Positions 42,556 to 53,711 of a DNA stretch of 64,000 nt are shown one piece after another; position 1 is the stretch's first letter; each line of letters begins with the position of its first letter. This DNA comes from Petunia secreta (taxonomy: Eukaryota > Streptophyta > Magnoliopsida > Solanales > Solanaceae). A program made the translations under genes and the position numbers. Location of the stretch: assembly GCA_029990175.1 (NCBI GenBank), contig JARKIP010000065.1, positions 21,740,501 through 21,804,500 on the forward strand, in the 5' to 3' direction. Under the pieces are notes generated by a model that did no database searches, was not told the origin of the DNA, and saw nothing but the letters and a program-made list of their open reading frames with translations.

Positions 42556-43654
42556 AGGCCTAGAAGGTATACTAGGAGATGACTTGATCTTTACCCCAAG
42601 AGGCTAAAAGTCATAAATCAATTGGCCCTTACCGAAGTAATACCTATCGTTCACATTACTATATCGCACCTTCTTGCCTTGCAACCTATGACTCACCTAA
42701 CCACACATGACAATGTTGCATGGGGTACACATGACACCACACATAACCCCAATAACCCATATGAGATATGCACACCCGAGCTTGCTTGGAAACCCATACT
42801 CCGTAGTACTCATAAGGATAATCTAGGGCATAGCAAGGTAGCCTTAGCTCATCAACCACCGAGGTACTAACACAATTGGTATCGGTGTCACCAATCTTGA
42901 GATTGTACCCTCCATTACCTTCCACCTCAACAAGGAACCTCCTTAGACCCAAGTGCAGTATAGGATCATTTAAGTACAATCTCAGAACTTCAAGATAACC
43001 ATCACTATCAACTCGGATCTTCCTCAATCCTCCTCCCCTAGCAACACCACTAGGATAACTTCCACTTCCCGTCACTCTTCCAACATTAGAAGCGTTGCCG
43101 AAAGTCGAGGAAGGAGTACCACTATGGAACCCATAATTGCTTCTCGCCTTGGTTCCATAGCCCATAGCACCACTCCTACCACCACTACTAGAGCAATGCA
43201 CCCCGGTAACGGTAAGAGCAACACTTCTCATTCCACCCTTCACATGGGAGTTAGAAGCACCAAGCCGTTTAGCATAAGTGGAATAGGCAAGCTTCTCCCT
43301 TCCCATGGAACAACCACCTCCTCCTCCCATACTAATGGAAGGATCTCTACTACTCCCTTGCACACCACAAGCAACATCAAGAGAAGATGAAAATGAACAA
43401 TTCTCATAATCAACCTTATCATCAATATTCTCTACGTCACTATCATCATGTTCAAATTCATCACAAGAAGAGTAAGTAGGATCATCATACCTTGAAGTGT
43501 CACTATCTTCATATTCATGACTAGGAGCATAAGATTTTTCACATTCGTTTTCGCAAGCCCCATAGTCTTCTTCATCTTCATAATCAACATAGTGACCCGC
43601 TTCATCATCATATGAGCCTTGGTTCCCCGAATCGTCATAGCAATACCTATCATT
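42556..43654 (-). CDS. R4 unit 2 Y/D/G-rich ORF1 with protease-like domain
   Basis: Open from the R5b junction to TAG 42686-42688. The N-terminal codons (48372-48443) are on the far side of R5b. Parts: acidic Y/G/D-rich stretch (NGNDRYCYDDSGNQGSYDDE), acidic linker, Gly/Ser-rich stretch, then LRRFLVEVEGNGG, GDTDTNCVSTSVVDELRLP and VYPMQHCHVWLG, which line up with retropepsin segments DSG...VSxTLxxQLxLP and VPMQACHLLFG. The catalytic Gly is absent (D-T-D), so probably not an active protease. It stands where gag stands in R1/R6. After 42686 the protease tail and linker continue in other frames. Confidence 0.65.
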
Positions 43655-43659
43655 GCCAT

Positions 43660-44469
43660 TGATGCCGGGGAAATTGGAGCCAAAGCGTCAACCATCAAGA
43701 GCCAACATCGAGAGCACAAAGGATGCAAGTGAAGGGCTCCGTAAGCGACTTGAAGATCATGCATTAACTTTCCATGGAAGGAGAACCATCTAGGCCACAA
43801 GGAGGAGCTTAAAAGACTCAATTCGAGGTGCCTCAACATGTTACAGGAAGAGGCGGACCGCTCCTTTGTTCAGGCGGACCGCCTACTGTGTTGAAGCTGA
43901 AAAGAGGCGGAGCGCCTCTATGGGGAGGTGGAGCGCCTACCTTGCTGCCCACTCTTAGGGCCTTCAAATGAGGCGGGGCGCCTACTAGAGTAGGCCGGGC
44001 GCCTTGTCCCTTGTTCAAGCCATCCGAAAATCCTTCTATTTTGTTGTGTAATTCCAACTTTGGCCCTAAGTGGCTTCTATTGTTTTAACCCACTTTGGGG
44101 GTATTTAGGACATTTCATTATGCATTGTAGAAGACTATAAATGTCTTCCTTAGGCTTTCATTTCATTTACATCACCTTGAATATTGAAGAACTCTTTGAA
44201 CCCTTGTTGGGAACTTGAATTCAATTGGTAGATTCCAATTTGAACTTCATCCATCTTTGATCACTCTATTTGCAAGAGTCGGGTATCTCTTGAGGTTAGT
44301 TGCATAGCGTAGGTGATTCCTTGACATTCACCCGAGGTGTAGCGAGACAAGTTCCTCGTTGCTACTTAGGTAATCGTTCGAGTCTCGTCTCGTTTTATTT
44401 TTATCTTTATCTTTATCGCTTCCGCATTTTCGTATCGTTTCTAGTTTCTGCTCGTTTTTTCCTGCATCA
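43660..44469 (+). repeat. R5b 5' LTR
   Basis: 810 bp, TGATGCCGGGG...CCTGCATCA, with the AGGCGG palindrome cluster in U3. Confidence 0.9.
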
Positions 44470-45485
44470 GTTGGTATCAGAGCACGGATCGGGTGTTGTT
44501 CATACAAACCCTCGTTCCTTGTTCGTAGTATCCTTATCTTTGTTGTTATTGTGTTTGTTCTTGAAAATTTGAAGAAAAACAAAAAAATTCAAAAATTTGA
44601 AAACTACAAAAAAATTGGTGAAACTTGTTGGATTCAAACACACAAACATTGAAAATCATTCGGTTTTGATATATGTTTTATTCCCGTTCTTTTGGTACCA
44701 AAATATCTTGATTTGGTGTTGTGATTTGAAGTTTGAAGAATCAAATCTCAAAATTTTCAAAACCCTAGAAACTTGGCTTCAAGAATCGAAATCGATTATT
44801 TGTTGTTTGATTGGGGTTAAAAACTATTGGGATTTGTTTGTAATCATCCTATACACCTTTGGGTACTATTAGATTGGAAAACAATGTGTTTTCGTTGGAA
44901 ATTTGGGTGCTAAAGAATCAAAAACGCGGAGTGCAAAGCTGCAGGAAAACCAAGTAGGCGGACCGCCTACATTTTGAGGCGGACCGCCTCCCTCTGTGCA
45001 GCTCTCTGGTAACCTCTGGGCGGACCGCCAACCTGGTGAGGCGGAGCGCCTCTTTCTGGAAGCTGTCCGGATTGTAGTTTTTCGTAGGTTTTCGCTTTTT
45101 GTTGGCTTGTATCCCTTCCGGCTAGTACTTTCCAAGTAACACTCCTACTTTACTAGTATTAGTTCATTAAGCGTTTAGGATACTCGTGCTTCGTGGTGAT
45201 TAGAAAATCAAAGAAGACTCGTAGTACATTTTGCTTCAAGTGCTCACCTATATAGCCTAGCGTTCATTGAGTCCCATCAACTCCACTCTGCCCGAAGAGT
45301 ATTTGGTTCTTGTGAATTTGATTGGTTATTGAGGAAGTTGTTCAACTACGAGGAAGCCTTTGAATCAAGTTTGAGTGACAAATCCCCCACCACTAAACGA
45401 GTGTACCGAGTGACATACAAAAGTGAGGGAGCGGGTGAGGTTTTTACTCTAACCTCTTTATCTTGTCCTTGATATTTGAAGGTAC
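44470..45485 (+). other. R5b PBS and leader
   Basis: PBS TGGTATCAGAGC 44472-44483. Leader palindromes at about 44954-45055 (four AGGCGG motifs, two of which R5a has lost) flanking CTCTCTGG. The site before the ATG reads TGAAGGTAC instead of TGTAGGTAC. Confidence 0.75.
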
Positions 45486-45716
45486 ATGGTCGGAGATGTA
45501 TACGATACCATTAACGTACCGGTAAGCACTTTGGTCAACCTCTTGGCCGAGGTGAGATCCATAAGCTCGAGGCTTGATCACCTCAAAGAGGAATGGACCC
45601 CGAGTGTCCAAAAGGATGCCGGAGAAGGCATTAGTGAAAGGAAGTTGGGCAATCCCCAACCGTTGGGCACTCCCAACAAGTGGACATTCCCCACAACTTG
45701 GGTATTCCCCAAGTAG
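45486..45716 (+). CDS. R5b gag N-terminal fragment
   Basis: 76 codons from ATG 45486 (MVGDVYDTINVPVSTLVNLL...), ending shortly after an LGNPQPLGTP repeat that then leaves frame. Same segment as R5a and R3. Confidence 0.78.
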   Translation: MVGDVYDTINVPVSTLVNLLAEVRSISSRLDHLKEEWTPSVQKDAGEGISERKLGNPQPLGTPNKWTFPTTWVFPK

Positions 45717-47474
45717 ATGTAAATACTCACTCTAGGAGTAATTCTACTAATCCTATGAGCCAACCAATGGCAAATGAGGGAGTTGGGGAAAGTGAGCGAG
45801 GTGATAACATTATTGGACCTCATCCCCACACACTTGCACATGAGAGCGATTTGAAAGAAAGAAGAGGAGAGGAAAAACAAATTGAGAGTGAGGGCACCCT
45901 TTGTCCTAACCATGTGTTTTCTTCTTCCTCTTGCTATAGCTTTTGTGTAGGTGCTCTTTGAGGCAAGCTATTGGAGCTTCAACCGTTTGCCTTGGACGGT
46001 AGACAAGAGGATGGAGATCATCATTGTAAGTTTCGTGACGGAGTGATTGAAGGTGACACTACAAGCTATGTGACTGCTCACGGGAGCGACTCAAATGTAA
46101 GTGTTACCTTCCCTTTTCATGAACATGCTAATCCCTTGTCTAGTGGAGACTCAATGCTAGTTGTTGCTTGCAATGCCTATATTGAACTTGCAACTAGTGA
46201 AGAGTCTAATGGCCAACTTGTGTGCGCGTATGAACCGCTAGTAGAGAGGAATGGAAAGCCACATCAAGATGTGAGCCCGATATTCAATGAACCCCTCTTT
46301 AGTGAAAATGTAGTAGTTGACCTAGGTATCGGACCTTGTTATGACACCCCACCAATATTTGATGAAGTGGAAGATGAGTTATGTGACTCTACACTTGTTG
46401 ATATAATTGGTTTTGGTGGGTTTGTGTGTCGTAGTAAGGATGATAGTGGCATTGAGGAGTCCAAATTGCATGAATTGGACAAGGTTGTCTATGATGACTC
46501 CTCAAGTAAGAGTGAAGAACCTAGCTTTGATACTTCACCTTTGCTTGACCTTGAGAATGGGATGCGTACTTTTACTAATCCTTTGTTTGAGGGCATCCTT
46601 ATTGGTGGTGGTTAGTTGTATCGAGCTAGAGTTATCAATTAGTTGGAACCTCCGTGGTGTGAGGGATTTGATCCCATATACAACTCTTTGTTTGAAGCTT
46701 TGAGTGAGGTAGATGATTCTTCTAGTGACCCTACTCTTGTTGGTTCGGGTTATGATGATGAAGAGGCCATTATTAATTCCTTCCTTGAGAGCTTACCTTG
46801 TGAGAGGGGTTGTCTCGAGGATGAAATTGGAGGTGAGGAGGTATCTCTTAGTGTGAGTATGCGAGCTTTTAAGAAGGGGAGTGGGTTGTTTGATGCTAAA
46901 TGTGAATTGCGCTGCTTTACCTATCCCATTCCACATGTTAACCACACTTTGAGAGTTGAGCATGCCGAACCCATTGTGCCACATTGTGAAAGCATTGCAT
47001 TAAAGGTTTGGCGTGTCGAGCATGAGCTTAGGGGTCATAGGAAACTTGATTGTGTAATCTTGAATATTCTGTCCTAATGATCTCTTTGCTTGTTATGATT
47101 GTGAGTGCTTGTCATTGGTGAGCCAAGAACTTGTTGTCTCCTTTGGGGACATAAGCTTTTTTATTAGTATTGATACTTGGCTCTATCACAAGAGTGAATT
47201 TTCCACATCCCTTGCATTCACTCTTGTTGGACTTGCCTACTCGCGTAGCGGGATATTTTGGTGTGCTAGTCTTGAACTTAGGGATCATAGGGATTTTGAT
47301 AGCTTGCTTTTGCATATCTCACGCGCTATTGATCTATTTGTTTGTTCTTGTGTTGGGTGCACTTCTTTGTTGAACCAAGTAATGGCTAGTTCCCTTGGGA
47401 ACATGAACTTCTTTATGGCTATTGATACTTGGTTATACCATAAGAGTGTGTTTTCCCCACACTTGTGGCACTAA
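45717..47474 (+). pseudogene. R5b ND domain with several stops
   Basis: ND readable in pieces: 45971-46615 (ends in a nonsense codon at GGGE/LYRAR), 46643-47077 (EPPWCEGFDPIYN to HRKLDCVILNIL) and, after a frameshift near 47072, 47109-47474 with both terminal repeats (SQELVVSFGDISFF, TWLYHKSEFST; then LGNMNFFMAIDTWLYHKS). It keeps the segment near 47080-47230 that R5a has lost. TGTAGGT site at about 45947. Confidence 0.75.
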
Positions 47475-47576
47475 CCTACTCTTGTAGTAGGAGTTTTGTT
47501 TTTGTTTGTGCATTTCTTTGATTGTAGAACTTGATGGTTTGATTTTGAGGACGAAATCCTTTATAGAAGGGGACGA

Positions 47577-48371
47577 TGATGCCGGGCAAATTCGAGCCAA
47601 AGCGTCAACCATCAAGAGCCAACCTCGAGAGCACAAAGGATGCAAGTGAAGGGCTCCGTAAGCGACTTGAAGATCATGCATTCACTTGCCATGGAAGGAG
47701 AACCATCTAGGCCACAAGGAGGAGCTTAAAAGACTCAATTCGAGGCGCCTCAACATGTTACCGGAAGAGGCGGACCGCCCCTTTGTTCAGGCGGACCGCC
47801 TACTGTGTTGAAGCTGAAAAGAGGCGGAGCGCCTCTATGGGGAGGCGGAGCGCCTACCTTGCTGCCCACTCTCAGGGCCTTGAAATGAGGCTGGGCGCCT
47901 AGTCCCTTGTTCAAGCCATCCGAAAATCCTTATATTTTGTTGTGTAATTCCAACTTTGGCCCTAAGTGGCTTCTATTGTTTTAACCCACTTTGGGGGTAT
48001 TTAGGACATTTCATTATGCATTGTAGAAGACTATAGGCTTTCATTTCATTTACATCACCTTGAATATTAAAGAAACTTGAGCTATGCTCTCTTTGAACCC
48101 TTGTTGGGAACTTGAATTCAATTGGTGGATTCAAATTTGAACTTCATCCATCTTTGATCACTCTATTTGCAAGAGTCGGGTATCTCTTGAGTATAGTTGC
48201 ATAGCGTAGGTGATTCCTTGACATTCACCCGAGGTGTAGCGAGACAAGTTCCTCGTTGCTACTTAGGTAATCGTTCGAGTCTCGTCTCGTCTCGTCTCGT
48301 TTTTATCTTTATCTTTATCGCTTCTTAATTTTCGTATCGTTTCTAGTTTCTGCTCGTTTTTCCCTGTATCA
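47577..48371 (+). repeat. R5b 3' LTR
   Basis: 795 bp, preceded by a PPT altered by mutation (TAGAAGGGGACGA). Confidence 0.9.
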
Positions 48372-48443
48372 ACCATCATAGGAACCATAGTCTCCATCAT
48401 TTCCGTATGAGTCATACCCTCCACAATCGTCATCCAAAGCCAT
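48372..48443 (-). pseudogene. R4 unit 2 ORF1, N-terminal codons
   Basis: ATG at 48441-48443 on the minus strand, MALDDDCGGYDSYGNDGDYG..., cut by R5b; continues at 43654. The repeated DYGSY unit matches R9 ORF1. Confidence 0.72.
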
Positions 48444-49754
48444 AGTTGTAACCAAAGAGTTAAGGACCTCACAATATCACTCCCTCACGTGTGTCACTCG
48501 AAAGATGTCACTCAATTTTCTTTCCTCTCGTGTATACACTCAAGGTCGTTGGCTTTTGTGACCTCACTCTATTGTTCTCACAACTCAAGCCTTTTTCCAC
48601 TCAAGACCTTCTTGTCTCTTAGTAATCGCAATGGAAAGATCAATCAACTAATGCACCCAAGTAATGGTTCGGAATGGAGTTTATGTGACTCGATGAACGC
48701 TAAGCACTTTGAAGTGAGGACTTGGATCAAAAGATTCTACGAGTCTTCTTCAAATTCTATTCTCCTATCTAGGCACGAGTTACCTAAAAGCAATAAAAGA
48801 CTAGTACCAATTAAGTAGAATGGTTACTTAAATTAGTACTAGCTAGATGTTATACAAGCAAAGAATTAGGAAAACTTAGGAAAATCTACCCAAAACATCA
48901 CCTTTAACAACCAGGAGGGGCGCCTAGATGCAGGAGGTCTCCTGCAGGCGGGGGCCTAGCTAGGCGGGGCATCTGGCTAGGCGGGGGCCTGGCTAGGCGG
49001 GGCGCCTGTGCCAATTTCGCCTCCTATGCAGCGTCCAAGCTAGGCTGGGCGCCTGGCTTAGGCGGGGAGCCTAGTGCTGAAGCAGTCCCAATTCGTTCCC
49101 AACTTGTTTCAAGTCAATTTTCAATCCACAAATTGGATGTTTTTCAACTTTTTTCACAATCCATTGATAACCAAAGTTGTTTTTGATCCTCCTTAGCAAA
49201 CCCCAATCAAATTGGCAACCAAACAATCAATCAAATCAAAGATTCAATGCCAAGAAACTCAAGAACACAAGGGATTATCAAAAGGGTTTATCAAGTATTG
49301 TGATTCATCATATTTGGTGTTAGACATCTTCAAATCCCACAAAACTGGTACCAAATCGTTTTGTTTTTAAGTGAAGATCAATCCCCAATATCAAGTTTTC
49401 AATCAAACATCCATTCAACCCAAGAATAAAGCCAAAATCATCAAGAACAAGGTTTAGCAAGGGTTTAAGGAATTTTGGGGTTTCAATTTTTTCAACTTCA
49501 CCAATCCAAGTAATTTCGGTACCCAAACAACGGAAATTCAATCACGATCAAGAATCCATAACACCCATAACATGAATCCAACAAACCAACAAATTACATC
49601 AAATTTTTCGATTTTCGACTTTTCAATTTTTTTGTGTTTTTCTTCTTTCAATAATAACAACAAGAAAAACTAAAGTAGAAACTAACCTAGGCACGAAGAA
49701 TCAAGGGTCGGGGGTTTGTAGAAACAAAACCCGGGCCTTGCTCTGATACCAAAC
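48444..49754 (-). other. R4 unit 2 leader with the empty R6 site
   Basis: Uninterrupted leader. ATCAA at 48639-48643 is the unoccupied R6 target. Palindromic GGCGGGGCGCC repeats at about 48915-49075. PBS 49740-49751. Confidence 0.8.
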
Positions 49755-50482
49755 TGATAAGACTCAAAATCGCGGAAGCAAGTAAAGTAGAGGCGGAAGC
49801 AATTAAGACACGATAACCAAGAAATAGGGATGGGGAAGAACAGAAAATAGGAGAAAAGAATGAATCGAACTAAGCACATAGATTGATTCAAAAGGGAGAA
49901 GAGACTTGAACCATTAAACGGGACTCACACTACCGTTGATCCACCATGGATTCAACCTAAGAGATACATGAAGCCAAGCTTCAACAAGAATGGCCAAGCC
50001 TATTCTATCTTCTATTCTCTCAATTCAACATTAACTACTTCAAAATAGGCTAAGCATGGCTATTTATAGTGTTTCCCAAGCTTGCATAATGACTAAAACA
50101 CCCTTACTAATAAGGTTCACCAAATAGGCCACGTAGGGCAAAACAGTAAAAGAAGCATAAATCCAGCAGCTGGGAGGGGCGCCTAGATGCAGGAGGCCTC
50201 CTGCAAGCGGGGGCTGGCTAGGCAGGGCGCCTGGCTAGGCGGGGCGCCCAGCTAGGAGGGGCGCCCGTGCAATTTGCATCCTTGTGCAGTGAGGTCTCTA
50301 GGCGGGGCGCCTCGGCTAGGCGCGGCGCATGGATGTGCTGGGCCTCCCTCCTCCTCATTAGGCGTGGGGCCTAGAGCTGAAGCCATCCGAAACACTTCCA
50401 AAACTCTCGACTTCAAGTCCTTGGCATCCTCCAATCCCGGCCCTTAATGGTATGTACTCTAAGCTCGATTTGAGGCTTATCA
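49755..50482 (-). repeat. R4 LTR c (5' LTR of unit 2)
   Basis: 728 bp, ends CTTATCA, followed by TSD TACTT 50483-50487. Confidence 0.92.
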
Positions 50483-51018
50483 TACTTGGTTTAGCAAAGA
50501 AGTGCTCCCAACACAAGAACAAATAAAGAGATTAGTAGGGCATGGCATATGCAAGGTTAAGCTATCAAAATCCCTACAATCCCTTTGTTCAACATTAGTG
50601 CACCAAGACTTTCCACGATGCGAGTAGGCAAGTCCAACAAGAGTGAAGGTAAGTGACGTGGAAAATTCACTCTTGTGATAGAGCCAAGTATCAACGCAAA
50701 TCAAAAAGCTTATGTCTCCAAAGGAGACAACAAGTTCTTGGCTCCATAGTGACAAGCACTCACAAACATGACAAGCAAAGAGACCAATAGGACATGGAAC
50801 AATCAAGATTAAGCAATCAAAGTCCCTATGACCCCTAAGGTTTTGGCATGCTCAATTCTAAAAGTGTGGTTAACATGTGGGATGGGATAGACAAGGTAAG
50901 CCAACTCACAATTAGAAGCAATTACCCCACTCCCCTTCTTAAGAGCTCTCATACTCACACTAAGAGATACCTCCTCACCACCAATTTTATCCTCGAGACA
51001 ACCCCCCTCACAAGGTAA
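50483..51018 (-). pseudogene. R3c, right part: ND fragment
   Basis: Continuation of R3c after R4. 50492-50806 encodes the two ND terminal repeats (SQELVVSFGDISFLICVDTW; LHMPCPTNLFICSCVGSTSLL), further right GGEEVSL-type sequence. It ends near 51018 in mid-ND, at CAAGGTAAGC, joined without TSD to R7. The remainder of R3c (PR, gag, LTR) is gone from the window. Confidence 0.85.
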
Positions 51019-51729
51019 GCAAACTATCCATGACGCTCACCTACACTTGGTTTGGAGAAGCGTAGTTGATATGAGCTCGGGGGAGGACTTAAAGACAATG
51101 AATTGGAGCTCAATCCATGTGGAAACAGGGTAGGAAACAGTGCAAGAAGTAGGGGAGCAAAACAGGGTAAAACACGGGACACCTGCTGAGCTTACTGCCT
51201 GACGGAGGGGATTTCCTCTTCGCGATCGCGTGCAGACCTTCGCGATCGCGAAGAGTATCATTTTGTTCTTCGCCTTCGCGCTACCTGTCGCGCGATCGCG
51301 ACTTTCAGCTTTTAAGTGCCCTGCGCGATCGCATATATTCTAGCGCAATCGCGATGGGAACTTGAGTAGCAGCGGACCAGAATCTTGTAAACATTGTATT
51401 GGGGTGTTATAAATACACCCCTACTTCATTTATTGCCTTTTTACATTACCTTGAACACAAAACACATTGAATGAGCATAGCTCTTGAAACTTGTAACCAT
51501 TTTGGCTTGAATCAATTGGATTAATCCAACTTGCTCTTCAATCCGTCTTCGATCATTCTATTTGCATGAGGCTCGTGTCTCTTGAGGATAGTTGCTTAGC
51601 ATAGGTGATTCTTTCCAATCGTTTGGGGTGTAACGGAACTAGTTCTTCGTTGCTACTCGAACTTTAGTGTAAGTCTCATCTCGTTTCGTTTTTATCTCTT
51701 TATCGCTTTCGTAGGTTTACCCTGCATCA
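51019..51729 (+). repeat. R7 LTR, 5'-truncated
   Basis: Related to the R3 LTR but in plus orientation; from about 51028 it aligns (CACTTGGTTTGGAG), so about 25 terminal bases are missing or altered. CGCGATCGCG cluster at about 51219-51345, TATA (TATAAATAC) about 51409, end CCTGCATCA at 51729. Confidence 0.85.
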
Positions 51730-52310
51730 GTTGGTATCAGAGCAAGGCTAGGGTTGCGTTCTTACGAACCCTCATCCTACTCTTCGTGCTTGTCATCTTT
51801 GTTTCGTATTTATTTTCATGTTCTTGTTCTTGTTATATTGAAAAAGAAGAAAAAAATTCAAAAACTTGAAAACCCAAAAAAAAATTTGATAGAAATCGTT
51901 TGTTGTTACGATTTTGTTAGTGTTGATTATCGGGGATTGTTTGTTATTGTAATCTCGACAATTGGGAACCAACAAAACACGTTTTGGAATTGAGAATCAA
52001 AAGTTGGAAAAATTAAACCCTAGGTTGAATATTTTGCAAAATTTGCTAGAACTCGATTGATGTTATGAATTCTTGTTTGCTTGGTATCGGGATTTACACC
52101 TTATAGTTTTCCCGTCGTTTTGATACCACCATAACCTCATTTGAGTATTGTAGTGAAAATAAAAAATTTGATTCTTGAAGGTCGTGAAAATTTTTGAAGA
52201 ACTTGTCAAAAATCATTGAAACAAGTTGTTTGTTGGTTGTTTGTTTGATAGGACCAGTGGGGAATTGTTTACTACAGTTGGGAACACCATTTGAAAGCTT
52301 GAAAACTGAA
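51730..52310 (+). other. R7 PBS and leader, first part
   Basis: PBS TGGTATCAGAGC 51732-51743, followed by an A/T-rich non-coding leader very similar to that of R8. It is interrupted at 52311. Confidence 0.8.
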
Positions 52311-52679
52311 AATTACATCTTAGATTTAAGATTTTCTTGAGATTATAACCCGCATTATTTCTATAAATTAATATATTACTTGTGGATACTTTTTATTGTC
52401 TTGATTATTTTCAAGCAATAAAATTTATTAATCTTTAACTTTTAATCTTGATTCAAGTTCAGGACCATATATTAGTTTTTTACCAAATGTCAACTTTTGA
52501 CTAAATGTTTAAAGTTTCAATCTTTAGAAACTTTGTTTGGACTTCGTTGGAGCCTAACTTCATGACACGAAGTTATATCAAATATAAGTGTCTATCTTGT
52601 CTCCAATTAATTTAGAGTATCTATCTTACTACTCCTGTCAAGTTTAAACAGATGTTTAGGTATTTAACTTTTTAATTAG
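52311..52679. other. AT-rich island of unknown origin
   Basis: About 370 bp without similarity to anything else in the window, splitting the R7 leader (AACTGAA / TTGAATTTGGG are neighbours in the R3 leader except for a few bases). AATTA occurs at both edges (52311-52315, 52674-52678), possibly a TSD but weak in such AT-rich DNA. No coding signal, no TG...CA ends. Confidence 0.5.
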
Positions 52680-52888
52680 TTGAATTTGGGTTGTTTGTGC
52701 GCCAAAACTGCAGTTTTCTGTCGAGTTTCTGGTTCTGCTGCACAGACCTGCGCGATCGCGCAAGGTCTCACGCGAATGCGCTCCTTTCTGCATTTTGCTC
52801 AGCGCGATCGCGCCCCTCTGCACGCGATCGCGAAGGGTAACAATTCCCAGAATTCACCCCCAATACCCACTCCCGAGGCATCACATTC
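52680..52888 (+). other. R7 leader, second part
   Basis: CGCGATCGCG palindromes at about 52750-52835, the same type as in the R7 LTR. It ends at the R8 insertion; 52884-52888 CATTC would be the left TSD. Confidence 0.7.
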
Positions 52889-53711
52889 TGATGCAACCCA
52901 AATTGCATCGAGACCATTCACTTGAAGTCAAGCCAAGGAGATACAAGACACTCAGTTACACTTGGTTTGGAAGGGCATGGATGATGTGAGCTCCAAAACC
53001 ACTTTGAAGATTATGCATTGGAGCACCATGGAAGGAGGACAATCTAGGACACTTGGAGAGTCTCAAGAGACACAAATGGAGACACCCCAAAAGGCTTCAG
53101 GAAGAGGCGGACCGCCTACCTGAAGAGGCGGACCGCCTGAAAATTGCCAACTCTCTGTATTGGGGAGAGGCGGACCGCCTACCTTGCAGAGGCGGACCGC
53201 CTCCTTGCTGGTGGCCTTCAGGAAACTTGACAAGGCGTAGCGCCTACTATGGGTGGGCGGACCGCCTACCCCTGTGCTGAGCCAATCCGAGTTTTGCTAT
53301 TTTGCGCGTGTAATTCCAACTTTGGCCCTAAGTGGCTTCTATTGTTTAAACCCACTTAGGGGTATTTTAGACACTTCATTACATGTTTGTAGAAGGCTAT
53401 AAAAGCCTTCATTAGGTCTTGAACTCAATTCATTACACTTTGAATGCACATTAATGAGCTTGGCTCTCAAAAACCCTTGTACACATTTTGGCTTGAATTC
53501 AATTGGAAGATTCCAAGTTGACCTTCAATCCATCTTTGATCATTCTATTTGTGAGAGTCAAGTACCTCTTGAGGATAGTTTCATAGCGTAGGTAATCCTT
53601 GCCATCGTTTGGGGTGTAACGAAACATAGTTCTTCGTTGCTACTCGAACAATCGTGTGAGTCTTCGTCTCATTTTTATCTCTTTATCGCTTTCGTAGTTT
53701 CGATTGCATCA
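52889..53711 (+). repeat. R8 5' LTR
   Basis: 823 bp, TGATGCAACCC...GATTGCATCA. AGGCGGACCGCCT repeats at about 53104-53270, TATA (TATAAAAG) about 53398. The first codons repeat the pol tail (ATQIASRPFT, SQAKEIQD). Confidence 0.88.

Larger units (their letters stand above)
43660..48371 (+). mobile_element. R5b, second copy of the R5 insertion
   Basis: LTR 43660-44469, PBS 44472-44483, internal, LTR 47577-48371. Flanks GCCAT (43655-43659) and ACCAT (48372-48376): the R5a TSD with one mutation. Same position in R4 ORF1 as R5a, so both descend from one insertion. Confidence 0.92.
23144..50482 (-). mobile_element. R4 array: LTR-internal-LTR-internal-LTR
   Basis: Three LTRs (23144-23935, 39866-40624, 49755-50482) separate two internal regions in the same minus orientation. 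One perfect TSD, TACTT, flanks the whole array (23139-23143 and 50483-50487). Each middle and right LTR has its PBS on the left side. Each internal region contains an R5 element at the same position, so R5 entered before the tandem duplication; only the first contains R6. Confidence 0.92.
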
